Below are positions 17,385 through 26,782 of a stretch of DNA of 64,000 nucleotides, piece by piece (the stretch's first letter is position 1; each line of letters begins with the position of its first letter). Under the pieces are notes generated by a model. It saw only the letters and a program-made list of their open reading frames with translations, was not told the origin of the DNA and did no database searches. Both the position numbers and the translations under genes were made by a program. The DNA comes from Alphaproteobacteria bacterium (GTDB lineage: Bacteria > Pseudomonadota > Alphaproteobacteria > Rhodospirillales > Casp-alpha2): positions 1 to 64,000 of the forward strand of contig JAJRRU010000025.1 in the NCBI GenBank assembly GCA_024279135.1, given 5' to 3'.

Positions 17385-17549
17385 TTAATGGTTCATGTCG
17401 GCTATTTGGTCTTTTATTCGGAGTTTTTGTTTTTTGAGGTCCGAAATAATCAAATCGTCTGGATTTGGTCTGCTGTTTTCTGTGTTGATAGATTTTTCAA
17501 GAGCGTTGTGCTTAGCTTTTAAAGTGTCGACATTTCCAGGTAAATCCAT
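17385..17549 (-). CDS. DUF465 (YdcH-like) small coiled-coil protein
   Basis: From the ATG at 17549, preceded by a strong AGGAGG seven bases upstream, the product is 54 residues. It has the DUF465 pattern: LKAKHNALEKSI, a short acidic/Pro-rich turn, then LIISDLKKQKLRIKDQI. A longer frame starting at 17597 would have a poorer ribosome site. The family is widespread in Proteobacteria and of unknown function. A paralogue lies divergently 173 bp away. Confidence 0.8.
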   Translation of the reverse strand: MDLPGNVDTLKAKHNALEKSINTENSRPNPDDLIISDLKKQKLRIKDQIADMNH

Positions 17550-17722
17550 CCTTGGTCCTCCTAACCAATAGCAATAAAGGTTTTTTAATTTTCTCACTTT
17601 TTTTATTATTTACAAATCATATTGTATCCCAGATGTCATAATAAATCCAGAGTCCTGAGGATAATTAATACGGCGTTAGGGTAATAAAATCACCAATGCT
17701 GTGCACTTGATGTGATATAGTT

Positions 17723-17962
17723 ATGGCCCTTTCGCAATTGTTAAAAACATTCGGTTATCTAATGAATGATGTAAAGAAAATCAGAGAACGCCTTACGGAA
17801 TTAAAAAACGAACACCGGGATCTGGACGATATAATACAGGAACTGGTCGGCACGCGACAATACGACCAGATCAAGCTGCAAAGACTGAAAAAACGAAAAC
17901 TTCAGCTCAAGGACCAGATATCGATCCTGGAGGATGGGTTGTTACCCGATATAATCGCCTGA
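17723..17962 (+). CDS. DUF465 (YdcH-like) small coiled-coil protein, second copy
   Basis: The 79-residue frame contains the same family pattern: RLTELKNEHRDLDDII, then IKLQRLKKRKLQLKDQI. The family core starts near an internal Met (17762), so the first 13 residues may not be translated; neither start has a strong ribosome site. It ends one base before the stop of the convergent GGDEF-like gene. Function unknown. Confidence 0.75.
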   Translation: MALSQLLKTFGYLMNDVKKIRERLTELKNEHRDLDDIIQELVGTRQYDQIKLQRLKKRKLQLKDQISILEDGLLPDIIA

Positions 17963-17963
17963 T

Positions 17964-18689
17964 TTATTGTTGTTTGGCATCGACGATCTTGAGGATATCG
18001 ACCAAGGTGGAATTGCTGTTCAGCCGGGTACCACCGATTGCAACCTCCAGAACTGTCAGCGTTCCGTTGGCATTGAAGGGTTGTTGCGATAAGGCTTGGC
18101 GCAAATTGTCGGCAAAGGTTGTAATTGTCTGCTCGTTGGAGGCCAAAATCAGGACGCCCAGGTCATGCCCGCCCAGGCCTGCCATACTATCGACTTCACT
18201 ATTGACCTGACGGATGAGATTGCAGACATGGATCATGGCCTGCTCATAGACCGTGCGGCCATGTTCGCGGCGCAGCTTTTCAGCATTCAGAACCGAGACA
18301 CACATAAAGGTTACCGAACCCAGGCTTTGCAGGTGAGCGGTAACCCTGGAGAATTCGTTTTCCAGACCATACCAGCTGAACACAGGAAGATAGGCATGGC
18401 GTTCGGCTGTTTTATGAATTTGACTGGACCGTGCTTTTGCCCGCTCAAGTTCCTGACGCAAGGGTTCGATCTGTGCGGCCAAACCATCCAGAATGGCTTG
18501 AATCTCCGGCGAGATTGGCCCGCTTAATCCGCCATCCACGAGGAAGGCGTCTTCGTCGCTCCAGCGTTCAACCGGAGCTTCTTGATTATCCAGGCTCTCA
18601 TCGTGTTGATCGGGGTTGTTTTTCTTCCCCATGGATTTTTTGCCATCACGGTTCAGCGAGACAATAGCTTCAGGTTTGTTCACTTCCAT
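17964..18689 (-). CDS. Degenerate GGDEF-domain protein
   Basis: The 241-residue protein has a charged, disordered N-terminus, a coiled coil (about 65-95) and a C-terminal domain matching the diguanylate cyclase fold (VTFMCVSVLNAEKLRREHG, LTVLEVAIGGTRL). The catalytic signature reads GGHDL instead of GG(D/E)EF, so cyclic-di-GMP synthesis is unlikely; GTP binding or a structural role is possible. The start could also be the internal Met of MGKKNNP. No EAL domain is present. Confidence 0.6.
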   Translation of the reverse strand: MEVNKPEAIVSLNRDGKKSMGKKNNPDQHDESLDNQEAPVERWSDEDAFLVDGGLSGPISPEIQAILDGLAAQIEPLRQELERAKARSSQIHKTAERHAYLPVFSWYGLENEFSRVTAHLQSLGSVTFMCVSVLNAEKLRREHGRTVYEQAMIHVCNLIRQVNSEVDSMAGLGGHDLGVLILASNEQTITTFADNLRQALSQQPFNANGTLTVLEVAIGGTRLNSNSTLVDILKIVDAKQQ

Positions 18690-18848
18690 GACAATTACCC
18701 ATTTTTATCGAACGGCTTTATCGAACTGCGTCAATCGCCGGGAGTGTAGCATAAATATGGTTAATATTGTATGGCGCTTGCCTGGACGTGAGGTATCCCT
18801 ATAATTCGCCGCTTTCTATGATTGATTACAGGTATCGGAGTTTAAACA

Positions 18849-19361
18849 ATGACGCAGCAATCAACCCACCCGGTGGTGAGTGTTATAATGGGCAGTCAGT
18901 CTGATTGGGAAACCATGCGCCACGCTGTGGAAATTCTTGAAAACCTCGGGATTGCCGTCGAAACACTCATTGTTTCGGCTCATCGCACGCCACAGAGACT
19001 TTACGAATTTGCTAACTCAGCCAGCCAGCGCGGGTTGCAGGTCATTATCGCCGGTGCCGGTGGGGCGGCCCATTTGCCCGGTATGGTGGCATCCATGACC
19101 GGGCTGCCGGTGCTTGGCGTGCCGGTTGAAAGCAAGGCTTTGAACGGCCTGGACAGTCTGCTTTCCATTGTCCAGATGCCTGGTGGGTGCCCGGTTGGCA
19201 CGCTGGCGATCGGGCCTGCCGGGGCAAAAAATGCCGGCATTCTGGCTGCTTCGATCATCGGCCTGCACGACCCGGATGTGGCCCATGCCTTGCAACAATG
19301 GCGAAAGGCTCAAAGTGAGTCTGTAAATCAGACCCCGGATCGTGGAGATGCCAGGCCGTGA
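18849..19361 (+). CDS. purE: PurE, N5-carboxyaminoimidazole ribonucleotide mutase
   Basis: The 170-residue enzyme of purine synthesis converts N5-CAIR to CAIR. The class I signature [10 protein letters not shown] near the start, SAHRTP and [11 protein letters not shown] are present, and the length is normal. It is followed 10 bp later by purK, its usual partner. A GTATCGGAG ribosome region precedes the ATG. Confidence 0.96.
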   Translation: MTQQSTHPVVSVIMGSQSDWETMRHAVEILENLGIAVETLIVSAHRTPQRLYEFANSASQRGLQVIIAGAGGAAHLPGMVASMTGLPVLGVPVESKALNGLDSLLSIVQMPGGCPVGTLAIGPAGAKNAGILAASIIGLHDPDVAHALQQWRKAQSESVNQTPDRGDARP

Positions 19362-19371
19362 GCATCAGACC

Positions 19372-20526
19372 ATGAATAAACCATCCATGACTGCCCTGGC
19401 ACCGGGCAGCACCATCGGTATTATGGGCGGTGGACAACTTGGTCGTATGACGGCCCTTGCCGCGGCTCCGTTGGGCTACCGCTGTCATATTTTCAGCCCC
19501 GAGGCCCATGGCCCGGCTGAACAGGTTTCTGCCGCGGTTACGGTGGCCGCCTATGACGACATAGACGCCTTGGAACGTTTTGCCGATGCCGTGGATGTGG
19601 TGACCTTTGAATTTGAGAATATCCCTTATGAAAGCGTCCAGATCCTGGCCCGGCGCGTGCCGGTTCGCCCCAACTGGGATTGTTTGCGGATTTCCCAGGA
19701 CCGTCTGGTGGAAAAGGATTTTATCAATTCTCTTGGCATTGCGACAACGCCCTATATGGCCATCAAAAGCCTTGCAGAGCTTCAGGCCGGTGTGGCCGAA
19801 TTAGGCATCCCCGGTGTCTTGAAAACAACCCGGATGGGCTACGACGGCAAGGGGCAGATTATCATAGGTCCGGATACGGACCTGGAGATGGCGTGGTCGG
19901 AAATCAGCACAATAGCCGGTGATCAAATCGCCATTCTGGAAGCCTTCGCCGATCTTGTTATGGAAATATCGGTGATTGTCGCACGAGGTGAGGACGGTAA
20001 TGCCGTCGCCTATAAGCCGGTCGAAAACCGTCATGTAAATCATATTCTCGATGTTACGCGAGCCCCGGCTTTTATACCTGACGCGTTAGCTGAAAAAGCT
20101 GTTCGGGCGGCTCATGATATCGCCGATGCCATGAATATGGTCGGTTTGCTGGCCGTTGAGATGTTTATAACCCGCGATCTTACGGGACCATCCGAAACGG
20201 TTGGTCTGGGTCGCAATTCAGGTCTTCTGGTCAATGAAATTGCCCCGCGACCCCATAATTCCGGTCACTGGACCATGGATGGTTGTGCGACCAGCCAGTT
20301 CGAACAGTTTGTCCGTGCCGTTGTCGGGCTGCCCCTGGGCTCGGTCGAGGTTCACCATCATACGGTCATGAAAAATCTGATCGGAGATCAGGTCGATGAT
20401 TGGCTTGGCATTCAGGGTGAGGCGGGAGCCAAATTGCACCTTTATGGCAAGGCAGAATCTCGTGCGGGCCGTAAAATGGGACACGTCAACAGGCTCTATC
20501 CCATAGGCGGGATGCCCGAAAAATAA
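19372..20526 (+). CDS. purK: PurK, N5-carboxyaminoimidazole ribonucleotide synthase
   Basis: The 384-residue ATP-grasp enzyme makes N5-CAIR from AIR, bicarbonate and ATP. It begins with GIMGGGQLGRM and contains TTRMGYDGKGQ and NEIAPRPHNSGHWT, standard PurK motifs. The ATG at 19372 is chosen; an in-frame ATG at 19342 would overlap the end of purE. It forms an operon with purE. Confidence 0.95.
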   Translation: MNKPSMTALAPGSTIGIMGGGQLGRMTALAAAPLGYRCHIFSPEAHGPAEQVSAAVTVAAYDDIDALERFADAVDVVTFEFENIPYESVQILARRVPVRPNWDCLRISQDRLVEKDFINSLGIATTPYMAIKSLAELQAGVAELGIPGVLKTTRMGYDGKGQIIIGPDTDLEMAWSEISTIAGDQIAILEAFADLVMEISVIVARGEDGNAVAYKPVENRHVNHILDVTRAPAFIPDALAEKAVRAAHDIADAMNMVGLLAVEMFITRDLTGPSETVGLGRNSGLLVNEIAPRPHNSGHWTMDGCATSQFEQFVRAVVGLPLGSVEVHHHTVMKNLIGDQVDDWLGIQGEAGAKLHLYGKAESRAGRKMGHVNRLYPIGGMPEK

Positions 20527-20543
20527 TACCTGTTGGTATAAGA

Positions 20544-21467
20544 TTACGCCGCTGGATTTTGCAGAAACATACTCTCCACATCGCGAATAGACAGTCGTGA
20601 CGACTTCAGGGTTACCAGCAGATATATCTGTACGACAGCTTCCTGATCCAGTTCCTGCTCTATGAGAATGCGGACAAATTCCGTCAGCTCTTTATTGTTA
20701 TGGGGGCTGCTCAGGACATTGGTGATGATCTCGCGGCGGATTATATTGGGGAATAACAAAATCTCGGCAATCAACGAGCCCTTGGCATTCAGGGGTATCT
20801 CGGTATTCATGAAAATGCGGTCCAGGCAGAAACTGTAGATACCAAAATCGAGCTTACCGGCAACGTCACGGGTAAATTCGAGAAATTCTTCCCGGAAATC
20901 CATAATAGACAGGCGTTTATTGATCAAGTCGCGGACTATTTCCAAAAATTTACCGTAGCGTAGTCGCGCCGGAGATATGGTATTGCCCAGTTCCCGTTCA
21001 ATCTCACGGATGCGGGTTTCGTTGAAGCCTGCCCGCATAATGGCCTCGGCGCTGTTGCGCACCTCAGGACTGAACGCCGTGCTTTCGATAAGCGAGAAAA
21101 GCTCCTCATATCGGCCAATGACCTGGCGCTCGGCGGTATTGATGGCAGCGTGGGCAAGCCTGTTTGCGCGCAACCCCAAAGGAACCAGCGCGGACTGGGC
21201 GACCAGGATGTCGCGTGAAAATACCGAGGCCGCCGCCGTTGCGATAGAGGGCAGCTTGATGGCGTTATGAAAATCATCGGTAATGACAAACCGGCTCTCA
21301 TCGGCCACTGTCAGGTACCGGCCGAGCTTGCCGCATTCCAGAAAATGTTCGGCCAGATCGAATCTTGGTTGTTGCGGGGGCTGGTTCGAGGGCTCACCAC
21401 CAGATGCCTGCATTGGTTGGTACAGTGTGCCATTCTTTGGTTGATTGCGGGCTGGGTCTTGATCCAT
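20544..21467 (-). CDS. Uncharacterised helical protein
   Basis: From the ATG at 21467 (GGTGAG just upstream) the product is 307 residues; another in-frame ATG lies at 21482 and the open frame extends further. The first 40 residues are Pro/Gln-rich and disordered; the rest is strongly helical with Arg/Glu-rich amphipathic segments (EAIMRAGFNETRIREIEREL). I recognise no catalytic motif. It is convergent with purK and divergent from the hydantoinase gene. Function unknown. Confidence 0.65.
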   Translation of the reverse strand: MDQDPARNQPKNGTLYQPMQASGGEPSNQPPQQPRFDLAEHFLECGKLGRYLTVADESRFVITDDFHNAIKLPSIATAAASVFSRDILVAQSALVPLGLRANRLAHAAINTAERQVIGRYEELFSLIESTAFSPEVRNSAEAIMRAGFNETRIREIERELGNTISPARLRYGKFLEIVRDLINKRLSIMDFREEFLEFTRDVAGKLDFGIYSFCLDRIFMNTEIPLNAKGSLIAEILLFPNIIRREIITNVLSSPHNNKELTEFVRILIEQELDQEAVVQIYLLVTLKSSRLSIRDVESMFLQNPAA

Positions 21468-21636
21468 AGTCTCACCATCCATATATGCCGTTGGCTGGAA
21501 AACAGTATAGCGGATAAAGTGCCGACAGGTCACCAAGAGTCTTTGTTCAAATTTATTTGCTCTCTGGCAGTACAGAAAAGACATTGTTATAAAAAAATAA
21601 TGGGCCGCAACCGACCCGCTACAGGAGCGATCATCC

Positions 21637-23700
21637 ATGGCAATATTTCTGGGTTTCGATACTGGTGGAACTTATACCGACGCGGTGATTTATGATGAAG
21701 ACCAAGGCGTATTGGCATCAGCCAAGGCCCTGACAACCAAGGCCGACTTGTCGATCGGTCTGGGTGAAGCCCTGAGCAGCTTGCCGGAAGACCTGGTGGC
21801 CAAAGCCGGTTTGGTTTCGGTCTCTACAACTTTGGCCACCAACGCGCTGGTCGAGGCCCATGCCGCTCCTGCGGCATTAATCCTGATTGGCCAGGGCCCC
21901 GAAGCCCTGGAACGATCCGGCCTTGGACGGCTGGTCGGTGATGGCCCGGTTGCTTTTATTGAAGGGGGGCATACCGGACAGGGTAATGAATTAATGCCAT
22001 TGGATGAAAACGCCTTGCGGGCTGCTATTGAAGATTTCGCAATCCGGGTCGACTCCTTTGCCGTGGCTGGATATTTCTCGGTTCGCAATCCCGCCCACGA
22101 GGAACGCGCCCGGCAGTTGATCCATGAAATGAGCCACAAGCCGGTGACCTGTTCCCACGAATTATCGAGTAATCTGGATGCCCCCAGACGTGCCCTGACC
22201 ACTCTGATCAATGCCCGGTTGATCCCCTTGTTACAGGGCTTGATTATATCCTTGCAGGACCTGATGAAGGCGCGAAACCTGCGGGTGCCGCTGATGGTGG
22301 TGCGCGGCGATGGGTCTTTGATTTTGGCCCGCTCTGCCCTGCAACGCCCGGTCGAAACCATCTTGTCAGGCCCGGCCGCCAGTGTCATCGGGGCCAGCCA
22401 TCTGGCCGGGGTTAATGATGGGATCGTCTCTGACATGGGTGGGACCACCACCGATGTGGTGATGTTTGCCAACGGCCGCCCGACAATCAACCGCGATGGG
22501 GCCATGGTTGGTGGTTGGCGCACCATGATTGAAGCCGTCAATGTGCGGACCTATGGTTTAGGTGGTGACAGCGAGGTTCACATCTGCGGGGCAAACGGTG
22601 TGGCCGATCTGATGCTCGGTCCCCGCCGGGTTGTACCGCTGTCGCTGCTGGCATGGGAGAACCCGGTGGTTCTGGAGGTGATGGAAAAACAGCTTAAGCG
22701 ACCCGTTCCGGCCAGCCATGATGGACGTTTTGCCGTGCTGTTGCGCGACACGGGATTGATGACAACCAAGACCAACAGCCGCTCAAACAGGGTTATCCGG
22801 GAAATCATTGACCTGTTGCGCCAGGGACCTGTGCCATTGCACGAAATTTCCCGCATCGGGCGGGGCGATAAAATTCTGCAAAGACTGCTCGATGAAGGTC
22901 GGGCTGTCATATCGGCCTTTACCCCCAGTGATGCCAGCCATGTTCTGGGCAAACAGAAAAACTGGAATACGCAGGCCGCGCAAATGGGCGCGGAATTATA
23001 CCTGCGCCGGATTTTTGGTATGGGCTTCTGGCATATGGCCCAGAATGTGGATGAATTTTGCGCACTGGTCTTCGAGCGTACCGTGGTTGAGAGTGTAAAA
23101 ACCGTTGTCGGGGCCATACTGGGCGAACATTACGCCATTGAACCTGAACCCCGTTCACGGCTCGCCCGGTTCCTGCTCGAAGGGGCGGCTGTGGGGCCCG
23201 ACAGGACTGATGATGATAGCAACGAGAGCCTGAACCTCGATCCCCTGACCATGGAGGTCAAGCTGCACCGGTCGTTACTGGCGGTCGGGGCACCGGCAGA
23301 AACCTATTATGGCGGGCAACACGGGGTCGGCAATCGGCTGTCTGCTGATCTTGTTGATGTGCCGCACCGTGATGTGGCCAACGCGGTCGGGGCGGTGGTT
23401 GGCAGTGTAAAGGGGGTCGCCGTCGTGTTGATTACCGAACCGGATACAGGGTTGTTTCGGGTTCATAGTGATACGGGTATCGCGAGCTATAAAGATCTGG
23501 ATGAGGCCATCGTCTACGGAGAAAAGATTGTTATGGAGATGGCTTGTGAGCGGGCCAGACAGTGTGGTGCTGGCGAAACCGACACCACCTTGGTGCGCGA
23601 CGATAACACCGTTGATGTGGGCGGCGGCAAACGGGTTTTCCTGGAATGTCGCCTAACCGCGACGGCACGCGGCAGGCCGGATCTTGCCGGTCAGTTGTGA
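21637..23700 (+). CDS. Hydantoinase/oxoprolinase family protein (HyuA type)
   Basis: The 687-residue protein has the N-terminal ATPase motif FDTGGTYTDAV, the internal STTLATNAL segment, and the second-domain signatures RGDGSLI, LSGPAASVIGA and SDMGGTTTDVV. These belong to the ASKHA-fold A subunit of ATP-dependent hydantoinases, oxoprolinases and acetone carboxylase relatives. The B subunit that usually follows is absent, so substrate cannot be inferred. The last 48 bp overlap the 3' end of the convergent COQ9 gene. Confidence 0.85.
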   Translation: MAIFLGFDTGGTYTDAVIYDEDQGVLASAKALTTKADLSIGLGEALSSLPEDLVAKAGLVSVSTTLATNALVEAHAAPAALILIGQGPEALERSGLGRLVGDGPVAFIEGGHTGQGNELMPLDENALRAAIEDFAIRVDSFAVAGYFSVRNPAHEERARQLIHEMSHKPVTCSHELSSNLDAPRRALTTLINARLIPLLQGLIISLQDLMKARNLRVPLMVVRGDGSLILARSALQRPVETILSGPAASVIGASHLAGVNDGIVSDMGGTTTDVVMFANGRPTINRDGAMVGGWRTMIEAVNVRTYGLGGDSEVHICGANGVADLMLGPRRVVPLSLLAWENPVVLEVMEKQLKRPVPASHDGRFAVLLRDTGLMTTKTNSRSNRVIREIIDLLRQGPVPLHEISRIGRGDKILQRLLDEGRAVISAFTPSDASHVLGKQKNWNTQAAQMGAELYLRRIFGMGFWHMAQNVDEFCALVFERTVVESVKTVVGAILGEHYAIEPEPRSRLARFLLEGAAVGPDRTDDDSNESLNLDPLTMEVKLHRSLLAVGAPAETYYGGQHGVGNRLSADLVDVPHRDVANAVGAVVGSVKGVAVVLITEPDTGLFRVHSDTGIASYKDLDEAIVYGEKIVMEMACERARQCGAGETDTTLVRDDNTVDVGGGKRVFLECRLTATARGRPDLAGQL

Positions 23701-24312
23701 TAAACTACCCAGATCGCTCAGCCGCCGATCGAGGAAATCCCAGGTTTGCGGGTAATCGCCATGGTCGTCCGGTGTGTCGGATAACCAGTATAACAAAGTA
23801 GCCGTGTAAACCGCCGCCAGCAATCCGCGCTTTGAGTAATAATTCCAGTCCGTCGATTTGTCTCCAGCGGCATACCACATGGCATTGACCGTGCGGAAGG
23901 TTGCCTGTGCGCCAAGCGGGATATTAAACGGCAGGGCGTGCCAGGACAGCGCCCGGCGCAGGGTCTCGCGGCGTTCGCCATTGATCATGATGCGGGTTTT
24001 TACCGCTGCGGCAATGCGGGCGGTTACGGCGGTGTCTTGCCAGTCGCTACGACTTTCCAAAGCCTCGGTCATCTGGTTGTCGCTCCAGGTGCCCCATAAA
24101 TCCACAACCGCCGCCACACCGCTGGGGAAGGCCCGCAGAGCCATGGCCTGGTCATATCCGGCTTCCTTGGCCCCGGCATTTATCGCATCGCGACCCCAAC
24201 CGTCAAACGGCACATTATTCAGGGTGGCGAGCATAATTTGCTGGCGGATATGGTCCATGCTGTCTGTTGCATGGGTTTTTTTTGCTTCGGTTTTTTTTTG
24301 TCTGGCCATCAT
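23653..24312 (-). CDS. COQ9 family protein, ubiquinone biosynthesis
   Basis: The 219-residue protein has a Lys-rich start, a TetR-like helical fold and the COQ9 hallmark TDWNYYSKRGLLAAVYTATL followed by TWDFLDRRL. COQ9 binds ubiquinone intermediates and presents them to the hydroxylase COQ7. It is found in mitochondria and alphaproteobacteria, which supports the taxonomic call. It overlaps def by 4 bp and its 3' end overlaps the convergent HyuA gene. Confidence 0.92.
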   Translation of the reverse strand: MMARQKKTEAKKTHATDSMDHIRQQIMLATLNNVPFDGWGRDAINAGAKEAGYDQAMALRAFPSGVAAVVDLWGTWSDNQMTEALESRSDWQDTAVTARIAAAVKTRIMINGERRETLRRALSWHALPFNIPLGAQATFRTVNAMWYAAGDKSTDWNYYSKRGLLAAVYTATLLYWLSDTPDDHGDYPQTWDFLDRRLSDLGSLSQLTGKIRPAACRRG

Positions 24313-24854
24313 TCCTCGTCCTCTGACAGTTCAGGGCGCTCACTATCATAGCCGAAACTGCTCAGATCATCCATCCGCATGGGATAAACAATGCCGTCCA
24401 GGTGATCACATTCATGCTGGACAATGCGGGCGTGAAATCCATCCAGTTCGCGTTCAATGGTTTGGCCCTGTAAATTCTGGGCGGTGAGGCCAATTCTTTT
24501 GTGCCGGCGGACCAGCCCTGACATGCCGGGCAGGGACAGGCAGGCTTCACGCATGACGCTGGTCGAGCCTTGCGAAACTGTATCAAGCGGTTCAAGTACC
24601 GGGTTGATGAGCACCGTTGGAGGGAAGGCATCCGGTTCGGGATCATCGCCGCGATCTTCGGGGATATAATAGACGACGATTCGGCGCGATACATGGACCT
24701 GTGGGCCCGCCAGCCCCACGCCGGGCGCATCAAACATGGTTTCAAACATATCAACGGCTAGTTGCGCCAGCGCCGGATCAGTCGGATCTTCGATATATTC
24801 GGCTGGTTTCATCAAAATTGGGTGTCCCATACGGGCTATTTTCAATAAGGCCAC
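24309..24854 (-). CDS. def: Peptide deformylase
   Basis: The 181-residue metalloenzyme removes formyl groups from nascent proteins. All three motifs are visible: GVGLAGPQV, EACLSLPG (usually EGCLS, with the Cys metal ligand kept) and HECDHLDG with the HEXXH pair. The Ala for Gly change in motif 2 is known in variant deformylases. The acidic C-terminal tail is longer than usual. It is upstream of COQ9 in a two-gene operon. Confidence 0.93.
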   Translation of the reverse strand: MALLKIARMGHPILMKPAEYIEDPTDPALAQLAVDMFETMFDAPGVGLAGPQVHVSRRIVVYYIPEDRGDDPEPDAFPPTVLINPVLEPLDTVSQGSTSVMREACLSLPGMSGLVRRHKRIGLTAQNLQGQTIERELDGFHARIVQHECDHLDGIVYPMRMDDLSSFGYDSERPELSEDEE

Positions 24855-25021
24855 TGCAATTTTACCTTTTCTGTGCTATTTTATATATATAAGCCTTCCC
24901 AAGGTGATTATGACATGGTAAAACGCCACACCTTAAATCGACAGGATATATGGTGTATCCTGCCAGACCGATAAGAAATTATTAAGTCATTACTTAGACA
25001 TTACAAAGAGAGATTACAAAC

Positions 25022-25225
25022 GTGCAAGTTTCGGTTCGTGATAACAATGTTGACCAGGCGCTGAAAGTTCTCAAGAAGAAGATGCAACGTGAAGGTGTCT
25101 TCCGGGAAATGAAACTTCGTCGCTGTTACGAGAAACCTTCCGAGCGTCGGGCTCGTGAAAAGGCTGAAGCCGTTCGCCGTGCCCGCAAGTTGGAACGCAA
25201 ACGTATCGAGCGTGAAGGCTTCTAG
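25022..25225 (+). CDS. rpsU: 30S ribosomal protein S21
   Basis: The 67-residue basic protein starts at GTG and has the S21 sequence [16 protein letters not shown] and [20 protein letters not shown]. It binds the 30S subunit near the anti-Shine-Dalgarno region. The gene stands alone and is followed by a terminator-like hairpin. Confidence 0.97.
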   Translation: MQVSVRDNNVDQALKVLKKKMQREGVFREMKLRRCYEKPSERRAREKAEAVRRARKLERKRIEREGF

Positions 25226-25264
25226 AGCCTAATTATAGAATAAATATAATACGTACTTTTTATT

Positions 25265-25298
25265 CAGCCTTTTGCGAATATCTCGCAAAGGGCTGTTT
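25265..25298 (+). terminator. Hairpin terminator after rpsU
   Basis: CAGCCTTTTGCGA (25265-25277) pairs with TCGCAAAGGGCTG (25283-25295) around a 5-base loop with one imperfect pair, followed by a short T run. The T tract is weak, so efficiency is uncertain. Confidence 0.6.
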
Positions 25299-25391
25299 GT
25301 GCGTGTGCTTGTACAGATAATACCTGACCATGGTGTTGAGTCAGGGTATTACGCCTGAACCGTTAAAGGCACCCAAAAATATGGCTGGCCG

Positions 25392-26078
25392 TTATTTTTG
25401 CTCAGTTTCTTCGTTGCTGCTGGGATAATTTGCGAACACGGTGTCGGCATCAACAGATGGCTTCTCGGTTTTTGTTACAGCCTGTTCGCTTGCCTTGACG
25501 ACCTGGGATGTTTCTACGGCGCTCGTTTCCGGTGCCGGGGCCGATACAATACCGGCATTGGCGCGGGCCAGAGTGATGGATCTTTCCAGCTCGGCACTGG
25601 TGCATAATCCCAGACTGGCCGGGTTTTGGGCCGTGATGTTCGTCGAATTCCAGTGAGTCCGGTCACGGACGGCATTGATGGTGGGTTTGGTGGTGCCGAC
25701 CAGCTTGCTGATTTGAGCATCGCTTAATTCCGGGTAGTTCTTCAGCAGCCAGGCTATGGCATCGGGGCGGTCCTGTCGTTTGGATACGGGCGTATAACGG
25801 GCTTTCTTTTTCTTCTGTTGCTTGGCATGGTCCTGGGCATTTTTCGTCATTTCAAGGCGCGCCTGTGAGTCCGCTTCACAGCGGGTGATTTCATCAACTT
25901 CCAGTTCCCCACCGCGAACCGGGTCAAGACCCTGCATACCGATTGCGACTTCGTCGTCGGCAATGGCTTGAATCTCCAGCATGTGGAGTCCGCAAAAGGA
26001 TGCGATTTGCTCGAATGTGAGGGTTGTATTATCAAGCAACCAAACAGCCGTCGATTTAGGCATCAGGGGACGCGTCAT
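25392..26078 (-). CDS. Cell-cycle transcriptional regulator TrcR (DUF1013)
   Basis: From the ATG at 26078 (GAGG upstream) the product is 228 residues, starting MTRPLMPKSTAVWLLDNTTL as in DUF1013/TrcR proteins. The family is an alphaproteobacterial DNA-binding regulator. Two helix-turn-helix-like segments are visible: TFEQIASFCGLHMLEIQAI and LSDAQISKLVGTTKPTINAV. The last 60 residues are low-complexity Ala/Ser/Glu and specific to this lineage. The gene is monocistronic. Confidence 0.9.
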   Translation of the reverse strand: MTRPLMPKSTAVWLLDNTTLTFEQIASFCGLHMLEIQAIADDEVAIGMQGLDPVRGGELEVDEITRCEADSQARLEMTKNAQDHAKQQKKKKARYTPVSKRQDRPDAIAWLLKNYPELSDAQISKLVGTTKPTINAVRDRTHWNSTNITAQNPASLGLCTSAELERSITLARANAGIVSAPAPETSAVETSQVVKASEQAVTKTEKPSVDADTVFANYPSSNEETEQK

Positions 26079-26298
26079 GGGAGTATTCCTCTTCCCGTTG
26101 TGGCAAAACGCTACGGACGGTCTGCACATTGTTAAATTGTAAAGGGATTACACACTGTTTACGCTTCCTTTGGCCCATGGTCAAAGGACTAATTAAAAAA
26201 CTTCCAAATATTTCGGTCGTAACCGATAATTTTTTATAATTTGCTGATATACTCTAGACAGACGACAGAAATTTTATATTGACACTATAAGGACGTGA

Positions 26299-26484
26299 AT
26301 GATGAGTCAGGATGATTTGGAACCTATTCTAACAAAAGGCCAGGACAGGGGGCTTGATGATCTCTCCATAGAAGCCCTTCAAGAATATATAGGTGATCTG
26401 GAAGATGAAATTCAGCGTGTAAAACAGGTTATTGAAAAGAAACAAGGTGCGCTTGAAAATGCCGGACAGTTCTTCAAGAACTAG
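26299..26484 (+). CDS. DUF1192 family protein
   Basis: The 61-residue protein shows the DUF1192 pattern: LDDLSIEALQEYIGDLEDEI, then RVKQVIEKKQGALENAGQFF, a short coiled coil ending in a Phe-Phe. The family is small, alphaproteobacterial and of unknown function. An ATGATG lets it start at 26299 or 26302. A strong terminator follows. Confidence 0.85.
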   Translation: MMSQDDLEPILTKGQDRGLDDLSIEALQEYIGDLEDEIQRVKQVIEKKQGALENAGQFFKN

Positions 26485-26605
26485 ATTAACTATGTTATAG
26501 CAATACCTTGTTAATATATTAATACATAATTAAGACTGTTCCGATATACTGAGTCTGTGGATGAATATAAAACCATTTATATTCGTCGCCTCCCTGTTAA
26601 ACTTG

Positions 26606-26632
26606 CCGCCCCAATCTTGGGGCGGTTTTTTT
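26606..26632 (+). terminator. Rho-independent terminator after the DUF1192 gene
   Basis: CCGCCCCA pairs with TGGGGCGG around ATCT, followed by seven T residues: a strong, textbook hairpin. Confidence 0.93.
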
Positions 26633-26782
26633 GATCCACTGTTAATTATGTTGCCTTAGAATTGTTCAAAAAAATAATTCGTACCCGGAGAGCTTGAATC
26701 CTTGACCCCCAATTAGAACCTTGGTTATAGTGCATGTTGTTAAAACTTGATTGCGAGTTTAACAGGTGAGGAATAAAAAAAT

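Noticed and set aside
21690-22541. 283-codon minus-strand open frame opposite the HyuA gene
   Set aside because: High-GC coding DNA gives long antisense frames; its sequence is Ser/Arg-rich without motifs, while the plus strand has clear HyuA signatures.
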